Positions 35,801-38,942 of a DNA stretch of 64,000 nucleotides are shown here, piece by piece (position 1 is the stretch's first letter; every line of letters begins with the position of its first letter). A program made the translations under genes and the position numbers. This stretch comes from Cepaea nemoralis (taxonomy: Eukaryota; Mollusca; Gastropoda; Stylommatophora; Helicidae). The notes beneath the pieces are model-generated. The model saw only the letters and a list, made by a program, of their open reading frames with translations, did no database searches and was not told the DNA's origin. Location: positions 83,662 through 147,661 of the forward strand of contig JACEFZ010004083.1 of the NCBI GenBank assembly GCA_014155875.1, in the 5' to 3' direction.

Positions 35801-36561
35801 GCCATGGACCAGGCTGACATTCTGAATGCTCTACGAGAAGTAAAACTTCTGCGTGAACCAAGTGATGACTATGAATCTACAACCATGGCCAGACTTCAAG
35901 AACAGCAAATTAAAAGAGGGGTGGCCAAACAAGAACACTACGCAGGAAGCCAAAGAAGATTAATAAACCAACACAGAATTGGTGTCATGAGCCGCTATAT
36001 GCTGCAGGATTTGCTGAGGAGAGGATCCGAGCACTTATGGACTGAATGGTTTGATGTGCAATGAGGATGATCTGTTAACTAACTAAGTCAAGGCCAAGGC
36101 ATTAATTAAGTTTAACCACCAACTCAGGGAACTCACCGCTGTGCATGGGTTTCATAATTGAATTGGGATCGTTCATAATTAATTAATTTGTAAAATTAAA
36201 ATATTATTATTGTATTAATTATTACCAATTATTAGCTAACTAATTATAGCCAGGCAATGAAACCTAATAACTTATACGCAGGAAGTGAAACTAATAAACA
36301 ATAACTAAATAGAAACCAGAAACGGTGTCCTGCAATAATGAATATGACATTCACTGAAAATCAAACATGCCAGTCATTTGCGGCTTGCATGTTCTTCAGT
36401 TTTGAACTTTTGAGAAGTCCGGACACTGCAACTATTATTTCCTTTCTACTGATTCAAGCCAGCATTCAATATAAAATAAAGTCACCCTAGTTTACAAATG
36501 CATGCCTCCTGCTCACCTTAAGCAGACCAAGAGGTCGTCGTATGGTCACAGACCGCAACAT
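8835..36561 (-). CDS. STOML2: Stomatin-like protein 2, mitochondrial (complete, 11 coding exons)
   Basis: Coding exons (5' to 3' on minus): 36561-36517, 28688-28554, 26713-26614, 25274-25216, 24649-24517, 22056-22000, 19170-19078, 16223-16125, 14388-14309, 12128-12000, 8936-8835. All junctions are GT-AG, all phases match, and the sum is 1032 nt (343 aa plus stop; human protein is 356 aa). Residues 1-15 (MLRSVTIRRPLGLLK) are basic and amphipathic like a mitochondrial presequence. The SPFH/prohibitin-homology domain follows (about 32-210), with VPQQEAWVIERFGKY, YGVEDPEYAITQLAQTTMRS and FRERESLN. A helical coiled-coil region (about 190-290) contains ILESEGIREAEINVAEGKK. The C-terminal tail starts AMTMYSTLSKDN. 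Family role: inner-membrane scaffold that binds cardiolipin and prohibitins and organises respiratory complexes and mitochondrial proteases. The long introns are packed with repeats. Recognition is from remembered family sequence; splicing is inferred from homology and splice sites. Confidence 0.95.
8940..9115. repeat. Tandem repeat of about 30 bp
   Basis: About six imperfect units of the type AAGAACACAAGTTGTACTCA, next to the STOML2 last-exon acceptor. Confidence 0.8.
9182..10327 (+). mobile_element. LINE-A fragment with 5' inversion and 11-bp target-site duplication
   Basis: 9505-10327 reads plus: WVR.PA linker, RNase H domain (LRMEVETVSAAFRWIE, FSPGHAGVLGNEQSDRLAGS) and the 3' end GATGTCGGTTCC with a (TCAA)n tail. 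9182-9507 reads minus: the RT C-terminal part (YQHLILSVIDYGLGLLTVSK to IRWKSWMAQAEDT). Both parts meet at the same element sequence GGCGGAGGATAC. The whole is flanked by ATACACAGGTA at 9171-9181 and 10328-10338. This is the classic product of twin priming. Confidence 0.93.
10365..10920. repeat. Satellite with palindromic core AGTCCTTGTGAGGACT
   Basis: About 17 copies of (A)GTCCTTGTGAGGACT, which is nearly self-complementary, alternate with TAAATGAGTTCAAGATC and short ATACCC spacers. Within the last STOML2 intron. Confidence 0.9.
11051..11338. repeat. 48-bp minisatellite, six identical units
   Basis: Unit starts ACTCGAAGAGTATTGAGGGG and ends TTAGTACTA. All six units appear identical. Because 48 is divisible by three, both strands stay open (16-residue peptide repeats), which explains long ORFs here that are not genes. 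Confidence 0.95.
11395..11999. other. STOML2 intron 10 remainder, no gene
   Basis: Contains a dispersed repeat of about 150 bases (11640-11790) that shares GACATT(T/C)TGTAGGCCTG and a TCAGCTTAACTT-like end with 16330-16475. Otherwise unassigned. Confidence 0.5.
12000..12128 (-). CDS. STOML2: STOML2 coding exon 10
   Basis: 129 nt, residues 268-310: NGMNAVSMNIAEQYVTAFGK, then LAKESNTIVLPANSGDIANM and VTQ. It matches the AEQYV.AF.KLAK..NT..LP...GD block. Acceptor TTGCAG, donor GTGAGT. Confidence 0.96.
12243..12987 (+). mobile_element. LINE-A 3' fragment, RNase H domain
   Basis: VIYTDGSV-like start (12345-12365), LRMEVEAV-like SMRMEVEAVTSAFRWLEE, WIFCPGHAGVWGNEQADRLA and the C-terminal HVWECPECSDVGS, followed by GGTTCTTGACTCAACT. 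Nearly open over 188 codons with one stop after VVRN. Related to the copies at 9182 and 43338. Confidence 0.88.
13005..13430 (-). mobile_element. LINE-B 3' fragment
   Basis: Minus-strand peptide ILIYGCEMWTMSRQAEKHLM, MWFLRKMPGIPCTDRKTNKQ, SRFLGQVMRRN, ending HAYRHGT with a short (ATG)n tail at 13010-13018. It abuts the LINE-A fragment that ends at about 12995. Confidence 0.85.
13480..13545 (-). mobile_element. SINE2 3' end fragment
   Basis: Minus orientation: CTGGGGTTTACTGCTACG, CCTGTAAAGGACATGTAACT, then an AACTTTTTA tail. Confidence 0.7.
13550..14030. other. STOML2 intron 9 segment, no gene
   Basis: No coding sequence recognised. The phrase GAATCGAAACGTCGGCGGTC at 13697-13716 resembles the end of a dispersed repeat I cannot classify. 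Confidence 0.4.
14035..14290. repeat. Tandem repeat of about 37 bp next to STOML2 exon 9
   Basis: Seven imperfect units of the type GCAATTTGAAATCATTACTAAG... with AAATACTGAAGAAAT. It ends 19 bases from the exon 9 donor. Confidence 0.85.
14309..14388 (-). CDS. STOML2: STOML2 coding exon 9
   Basis: 80 nt, residues 241-267: GEAEALLAKAKARATTIEMI, then AEALKKE. Alanine-rich helix. Acceptor TTCACAG, donor GTAAAG. Confidence 0.95.
14490..15530. repeat. 20-bp satellite array, about 50 units
   Basis: Unit CAAACTCTACAATGTAACAC, with variants CATAACAT and CAACATA. It fills about 1 kb of STOML2 intron 8. Edges are diverged and the middle is regular. Confidence 0.95.
15710..15835 (+). mobile_element. 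SINE3 fragment
   Basis: GACTTCTCGTCCTTGACTTT to ACACTGGCAATAGAG matches the body of SINE3 (47885-48095, opposite strand). Confidence 0.6.
15900..16095. repeat. Imperfect tandem repeat (about 70-100 bp unit) beside STOML2 exon 8
   Basis: Repeated phrases CTACAATAAGACA(T/C)T, AACAATACTATCATGT and ACTATAAAGTA, two to three copies. Confidence 0.7.
16125..16223 (-). CDS. STOML2: STOML2 coding exon 8
   Basis: 99 nt, residues 208-241: GIREAEINVAEGKKKSRILN, then SEAFKTEQVNQAQ. Part of the C-terminal helical region. Acceptor GGGCAG, donor GTGGGT. Confidence 0.95.
16590..17030 (+). mobile_element. LINE 3' end fragment (LINE-C type) with internal GAGGCAGG repeats
   Basis: ERTVMEGIATARQGRCR-like start (16605-16650), then KVHDAGQLAKEDQKP. 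A (GTGAGTGAGGCAGGGGA)n expansion at 16785-16870 interrupts. Parallel 3' ends are at 41140-41345 and 52850-53035. Confidence 0.6.
17203..17843 (+). mobile_element. piggyBac-like non-autonomous element, copy 1
   Basis: Terminal inverted repeats CCCTTTACAGGGCA... flanked by TTAA on both sides (17199-17202 and 17844-17847), the target site of piggyBac transposases. Inside, ATG at 17398 opens MDFGDSSSDSQDFARFNLND, then IKGHEVDY and a stop. An acidic SDYDSENVF segment follows in another frame. This looks like the N terminus of a piggyBac transposase left after internal deletion. 641 bp, in STOML2 intron 7. Confidence 0.88.
18380..18612 (+). mobile_element. SINE2, near full length
   Basis: Head CCGGCTCTGTGGTGAAGGGG (A-box like), then GGCAATTTGGCAGCAGACTA, body AAGCAATGGCAAAATACTGA and end GTGAAGGATTATGCAAC. 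The B-box is degraded (CCAGAAACACAG). Confidence 0.88.
18613..18866. other. STOML2 intron 7 segment, no gene
   Basis: AT-rich sequence with repeated ATAATACTATATT phrases at 18630-18740. Nothing coding seen. Confidence 0.4.
18880..19023 (-). mobile_element. 144-bp retroposon with perfect 13-bp target-site duplication
   Basis: Flanked by TTTTTGGTGATTT at 18867-18879 and 19024-19036. On the minus strand it runs from CCCGGGAAGGTTAACCCGG to an A8 run and a (GAA)n tail. No tRNA A/B boxes recognised. It sits 54 bases from STOML2 exon 7. Defines the family ends used for the copies at 5527-6239 and 27188-27330. Confidence 0.93.
19078..19170 (-). CDS. STOML2: STOML2 coding exon 7
   Basis: 93 nt, residues 177-208: DMKLPTKVQEAMQMQVEAER, then KKRAAILESE. 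Donor GTTGGC. Its acceptor (CATTCAG) and first 11 coding bases form the first unit of a 35-bp minisatellite that continues into the intron (19160-19370). Confidence 0.95.
19160..19370. repeat. 35-bp minisatellite overlapping the acceptor of STOML2 exon 7
   Basis: Six units of 35 bases, such as CTTCATGTCACCTGAATGTG followed by GTTAGAGAACAGAAA. The first unit includes the first 11 coding bases and the acceptor of exon 7. Each further unit repeats the acceptor CATTCAG on the minus strand, followed by (G)TGACATGA or GCAACATGA. Confidence 0.93.
19455..20355. repeat. 61-bp minisatellite, about 15 units
   Basis: Unit ACTTGTCATTATGACAATAT, then CCACACAAACGATTACCTGA and CAGACACACTTAATGGGATG. High unit-to-unit identity over about 0.9 kb of STOML2 intron 6. 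Confidence 0.95.
20731..20821. repeat. (CAGA)n microsatellite
   Basis: About 90 bases of CAGA/CACA tetranucleotides. Confidence 0.97.
20822..21999. other. STOML2 intron 6 segment, diverged repeats only
   Basis: 21003-21150 resembles an old 144-bp-family copy (TTCTTCTGCATTGACCCG, GTTTACATCAGACTT, CATCTGATGACTGGGTTGGC). 21340-21430 looks like a LINE 3' end. No exon recognised. Confidence 0.4.
22000..22056 (-). CDS. STOML2: STOML2 coding exon 6
   Basis: 57 nt, residues 158-177: AINHASHAWGINCMRYEI(R). It matches the family block AIN.A...WGI.CLRYEI. Acceptor ATAG, donor GTGAGT. Confidence 0.93.
22530..23755 (+). mobile_element. Candidate transposon with a minisatellite core (Helitron-like or similar)
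   Basis: The left part (22580-22690, GATGCGTTTGATAACGGTAC...) and right end (GAAGCTGGGCCGGGTCAGCT) look like the two ends of one dispersed element. The middle (23090-23690) is six units of about 115 bp ending in GACTGGGTGAAGCCGGGCCG and (CAGA)n. Elements with flanks around a tandem core are known among non-autonomous Helitron-like repeats of molluscs. Assignment is inference. Confidence 0.5.
23095..23690. repeat. Minisatellite of about 115-120 bp, six units
   Basis: Units contain CGGGAACG(A/G)GAGAGCTTATA, TGACTACGTATATGAATTAA and ATGCTCCCCACCAGGGACTG, joined by (CAGA)n of variable length. Confidence 0.95.
23790..24240 (-). mobile_element. LINE-B fragment (RT thumb and connection)
   Basis: Degenerate minus-strand reading resembling YLGTWIISDERCITKEIKN, KPLLYQMKRFLCNKSLSL and VLIYDCES, which is the LINE-B RT C-terminal order seen at 46600-47430. 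Confidence 0.6.
24270..24480. repeat. Degenerate repeat beside STOML2 exon 5
   Basis: ACATCAATAGTAGAATGC(A/T)AC and CTACTTACAA recur four to five times with variable spacing. Confidence 0.6.
24517..24649 (-). CDS. STOML2: STOML2 coding exon 5
   Basis: 133 nt, residues 114-158: ASYGVEDPEYAITQLAQTTM, then RSEIGRIALDTVFRERESLN, then TAIV. This is the most conserved stretch of the family. The reading frame needs donor GTACGT, leaving one base (C) for the next codon. That makes the junction codon CAT (His) where relatives have Asp in the motif IVDAIN. Confidence 0.93.
24870..25170 (+). mobile_element. Possible LINE ORF1 fragment (PHD-finger-like)
   Basis: Open reading with CHEKWQ...YEDSDWYLCNICSFPLF, resembling the PHD-type zinc finger that precedes the endonuclease in some LINE proteins. 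It lies antisense in STOML2 intron 4, with no splice context of its own. Weak call. Confidence 0.35.
25216..25274 (-). CDS. STOML2: STOML2 coding exon 4
   Basis: 59 nt, residues 94-113: (D)NVTLTMDAVLYLRIIDPYK, the conserved SPFH strand region. Acceptor CCAG, donor GTAGGT. It enters in phase 1 and leaves in phase 0. Confidence 0.95.
25590..26130 (+). mobile_element. LINE-B fragment split by a 219-bp retroposon
   Basis: FEMWFYRTMLKIPCPAQMSK before the insertion; FLAKL.ED and VTTGKIYGTRY-like motifs after it. Confidence 0.7.
25679..25897 (+). mobile_element. 219-bp retroposon sharing its 3' tail with the 144-bp family
   Basis: The body (CTCCATCTTGTCATGGTAGA, CCCCAAGAGCTTTGTCGACG) is unlike the 144-bp family. 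The last 65 bases (CACACCGCAATTACGTCTGG, A9, TTCTGGATGAATGCAGAAGA) are clearly the same tail. Flanked by AAACAAGACTC/AAACAGACTC (25668-25678 and 25898-25907), a near-perfect target-site duplication. Confidence 0.75.
26614..26713 (-). CDS. STOML2: STOML2 coding exon 3
   Basis: 100 nt, residues 61-94. It encodes GLNFILPVIDTIKYVQSLKE and then ITIDVPHQAAITL, matching the GLN(I/F)LIPVLD..YVQSLKE block of the family. Acceptor TTGCCAG, donor GTAATG; ends in phase 1. Confidence 0.95.
27013..27851 (+). mobile_element. piggyBac-like element, copy 2, with nested retroposon
   Basis: TTAA at 27009-27012 and 27852-27855; ends CCCTTTACCGGG and CCCGGTAAAGGG. Fossil ATG at 27407 (MDFGDSSSDSRDFAGFNLSD, then IEGHEVDY and a stop). 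About 690 bp without the 27188-27330 insertion. In STOML2 intron 2. Confidence 0.9.
27188..27330 (-). mobile_element. 144-bp-family retroposon nested in piggyBac-like copy 2
   Basis: Flanked by ACAAGAGC at 27180-27187 and 27331-27338. The host sequence is continuous when the insert and one repeat are removed. This shows the retroposon was active after the DNA element. Confidence 0.92.
28554..28688 (-). CDS. STOML2: STOML2 coding exon 2
   Basis: 135 nt, residues 16-60, phase 0 at both ends. It holds the start of the SPFH domain (LPMNTVILFVPQQEAWVIER, then FGKYKAILDP), which is nearly identical to the metazoan STOML2 signature. Acceptor TTTGTAG, donor GTAGGT. Confidence 0.95.
28772..29468 (+). 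mobile_element. piggyBac-like element, copy 3
   Basis: TTAA at 28768-28771 and 29469-29472. 697 bp. Fossil ATG at 29021 with the same short N-terminal peptide as copy 1. The element begins about 80 bases upstream of STOML2 exon 2, in intron 1. Confidence 0.92.
29473..30160. other. STOML2 intron 1 segment, no gene
   Basis: No coding or repeat family recognised. Confidence 0.4.
30165..30355 (+). mobile_element. LINE 3' end fragment
   Basis: Reads approximately GKVEGKRARGRQ..., KRWTNIGLTKCSQGKRQCWR, STADNLHCGDGI, the generic C-terminal end of non-LTR ORF2, then a (TTGA)n tail at 30335-30353. Confidence 0.65.
30537..31215 (-). mobile_element. piggyBac-like element, copy 4 (opposite orientation)
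   Basis: TTAA at 30533-30536 and 31216-31219. Fossil ATG complement at 30970-30972. 679 bp. Confidence 0.92.
31220..32805. other. STOML2 intron 1 segment, no gene
   Basis: AT-rich and unassigned. A short CTAAACTAAG repeat lies at 32790-32813. Confidence 0.4.
32814..36080 (+). mobile_element. LINE-A, near full length but inactive (EN, RT, RNase H)
   Basis: The 5' end begins GGCCGGCTTCCGGTTTCAAG with a YY1-like AAGGTGGCG. EN block: ILYWNCASV, IVALQEMRLG, LVNVYARNANMD, NFIFCGDFNAKGRSWG, GSDHHPCSI (33190-33800). RT block: KNSAPGPDGIRYD, AAIDLEDAYNRVP, GLPQGSPLSPVL, LSYADDVLVYRQGK (34390-34830). RNase H: VIYTDGSV, LTMEVMAV, FVPGYAGVQGNERADKL (35420-35770). Several frameshifts and stops, and an apparent deletion between the APGPDG and DLEDAYN motifs (about 34455), make it a relic. 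It lies antisense in STOML2 intron 1. Confidence 0.9.
36085..36516. other. STOML2 intron 1, 5' part
   Basis: AT-rich intron with TTAATTAATTA repeats at 36160-36250. No gene. Confidence 0.5.
36517..36561 (-). CDS. STOML2: STOML2 coding exon 1 (mitochondrial presequence)
   Basis: Encodes MLRSVTIRRPLGLLK (residues 1-15), ends in phase 0 and is followed by donor GTGAGC. Exon 2 also begins in phase 0. The Arg-rich, acid-free start is what a matrix-targeting signal looks like. It was chosen because it is the only ATG-to-donor stretch I found upstream of exon 2 on this strand that has the right phase and a targeting-type sequence. No transcript evidence is available. Confidence 0.8.
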
Positions 36562-36609
36562 GTTGGGGACAGAAATGAGTTGAAAAATTGCATAAGCTCG
36601 GCCGGTCCT

Positions 36610-36780
36610 GTGATGAAACTCGGGGGCAGATGTGTGGCACAGTGCTAGCAGTTTGTGATCTTGCTTGCTGAAACTCGGGGCACACGTGTGGCACAGTGCT
36701 AGCAGTTTGTGATCTTGTGTGATGAAACTCGGGGGTAGATGTGCGGCACAGTGCTAGCAGTTTGCGATCTTGTCTGCTGG
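36610..36780. repeat. Three-copy tandem repeat (50-60 bp unit) upstream of STOML2 exon 1
   Basis: Three units of about 50-60 bp sharing the core GGCACAGTGCTAGCAGTTTG. The array starts about 50 bases upstream of the STOML2 ATG, inside its 5' UTR or core promoter. Confidence 0.85.
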
Positions 36781-36967
36781 ACTGGACCTTGCTGCAGTGG
36801 CTTCCCTTGCTGGTGGCGGAGCAATCAAACATGTAAACTTGTCAACATATTATTATTTGAAGATCAATCATTCTATGAACTTGCTTCTGGCAAGGCTCCG
36901 GGTAACAATGGGATTTCAGTAGTAGAGAAAGGTTATCAGAAGTGGGCAAGACATATTCACCCTATAG

Positions 36968-37196
36968 GGAGTCTCCGTGGTGAAGTGGTCAAGCCGTTTG
37001 ACTCGGGCTCCGAAGGTTTTGGGTTCGATTCTTCCGGGCCGCGTCCTTCGGTTCACGAGTTATTTTTCGGAGACTCCTGTGGGTCGTCGCTAGAGCTACG
37101 GAGTTCGTGCTTGGTGCGACGCCTTACGCACTGCGGAAAGAGGCCGAGCCATATGGGATAAAATTAAAACCCTGTCGACTTTTAAGCGACTTTTTT
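36968..37196 (+). mobile_element. SINE1, full length, with perfect 12-bp target-site duplication
   Basis: 229 bp, flanked by TTCACCCTATAG (36956-36967 and 37197-37208). The tRNA-like head has A-box TGGTGAAGTGG and B-box GGGTTCGATTC about 40 bases apart. The conserved core is CTTCGGTTCACGAG; the 3' end is T-rich. It sits in the STOML2/SFR1 intergenic region. Confidence 0.95.
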
Positions 37197-37322
37197 TTCA
37201 CCCTATAGAATAGATTCATTCACTGTCACTGAGCTATGCTGGCAAGAAGGATATATCGCACACACAATTCACACATGATTTCAAACAATAAATTATAAAA
37301 TAACACAAAGTAATGCAGCTTT

Positions 37323-37563
37323 TAAAAAATGTTGCATATCCCTTACAGGATGTTGCAGTCAACACCAGCATTTTTCTAGCTGCTGTTGATGTACTAGTCA
37401 ATATTATTACACTCAATAGTTTGTATTGCTTTCTGAGCGACCGGCTCACATTCATACCCCATAAGTTACCAACGCGGTTAGAACCGCTACCGATTCTCAT
37501 GCAGGTTATGTTACGAGAATAAACGGGATTACAGAGAAAGACGTTAACCCCTAGGCCAGGAAG
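37323..37563 (-). mobile_element. SINE2 copy inserted in a foldback-family arm
   Basis: 241 bp, flanked by ATGCAGCTTT (37313-37322 and 37564-37573). Minus reading: TGGCCTAGGGGTTAACG (A-box), GCGGTTCTAACCGC (B-box), GAGCCGGTCGCTCAGAAAGC, end GGATATGCAACATTTTTT. The flanks rejoin into the foldback arm ...AAAGTAATGCAGCTTTACAG. Confidence 0.9.
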
Positions 37564-37573
37564 ATGCAGCTTT

Positions 37574-38453
37574 ACAGAACAGAATTACGAAAAATACAGG
37601 ACGTTGTGGCGACTAACCTTCATCAGCAAACAAATACGTACACAAAACACAACATATGATCACGGGGAAGACCCTCCAGTGACTACATCAAGGCATAAGA
37701 ACAATGAAGAGAAAAAAAAATTTTTTTTTGCTCTCAGAATACCAGACTGAGATACTAACATGAATTTCACCTTGATATTCATATATAGACGTCTGTGGGT
37801 TATGAGGGCCGAGGCAGGGGATTTATTAATATTTACACATGATTTCAAACTATTTCAGAAATTAATGTTTAATCGAGTTCAAGCATCATCATACATCATA
37901 ACACTACAAACTACAAGAGTAGAATAAGGGGAATCAGAGTGACTGTAACAACTATAGAGGTATCTCACTTCTATGTATCGTTGGGGAAAATATTTGCCAT
38001 AATTGTTCTGTGCAGACCTTAAGTCCTAGGAGATCGTCTACCCAGAGCCTGAATCACAGTGCGGCTTTCGACTTATTATTAATGTAATCTTGTTCTTTAA
38101 TGTTATCATTTGTTATTCTCCCCGCACCAAGCATTTATAGACTTATACACCTTTGGTTGGGTTCTTTAGCTTAAGATAAAGACTGTCTCAGTCTTCTACA
38201 GGTTGAGGTAAACAATATAACAGAACACAGAGTAATGCAGCTTTATAGAACATAATGATGAAAAACAACTGACATTGCCGCGACTAGCCATCATCACCAA
38301 ACAAATACAAAAGAAGCAATAACATATAAATTTATATTATATAAACTTGTTATATTTACATTGAATTGCATGCTTGCTTGTGTTCGCTGGCTATGAACTC
38401 CAGCGTGAAGTCCTGTATGTCGGATGAAGACATCATGTTGTCCAACATCAGTG
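37574..38453. other. STOML2/SFR1 intergenic, foldback-family fragments
   Basis: Arms of the foldback family at 37574-37650 and 38213-38330 (GTAATGCAGCTTTA(T/C)AGAAC). No coding sequence. Confidence 0.55.
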
Positions 38454-38480
38454 TGACGTCATACCGGACCTGAGGTTTTC
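38454..38480 (+). promoter_or_regulatory. CRE-like site and candidate SFR1 5' UTR exon end
   Basis: A perfect TGACGTCA palindrome (38454-38461) is followed by a consensus donor GTGAGT at 38481. That donor could splice to the acceptor ending at 38851 in front of SFR1. This would place the SFR1 promoter in the STOML2/SFR1 divergent interval. Inference from motifs only. Confidence 0.35.
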
Positions 38481-38867
38481 GTGAGTATACGTACTGGTGG
38501 TTCCTCGTCGTGCAGGCAGATACTCTCCGACTTCAGAAGAATCAGCGATCCTAATACATTAGCCAGGACCCTGAAGGGACCTGTTGCCCAGGACACACGA
38601 CCAGGACGTGTTAGTAGGTCTTGGCCAGTATAAAACCTGGCCCTGGTGCCTTGGAAACACCTCTGCGTCCCTACTTCAAATTGACTATTTGAATTGTCAG
38701 TAAGCAAGGCATATGTATGTTGTTTGTAAACATGGTTTAACAAGTTTAACTTTAGTAGTTATTCTTTTTTTTTCATCATATGAAATTTATTCCATTGTAA
38801 TTTATTATAAAAATTTCTTCAAAATAAATTTGTTTTGTCATTTTCTTGTAGTGCCAAGCAAAGGTTA

Positions 38868-38942
38868 ATGCAGAGTAGAATGAGTTCTCCATGTGCTGAC
38901 CCTAGTGTCTTGAAGACTAAGAATGTACAAAGTCATTCACTG
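38868..38942 (+). CDS. SFR1: SFR1 coding exon 1
   Basis: Encodes MQSRMSSPCADPSVLKTKNV, then QSHSL. Donor GTAAGA follows at 38943. A pyrimidine-rich acceptor (TTTTCTTGTAG) ends at 38851, so the exon probably begins at 38852 behind a 5' UTR intron. Start choice is uncertain (ATG 38868, or in-frame ATG 38880). Confidence 0.7.

Noticed and set aside
38459..38743. 94-residue minus ORF as a possible first exon of STOML2
   Set aside because: It has no donor in the right phase and no presequence character. MLRSVTIRRPLGLLK at 36561-36517 fits phase and function.
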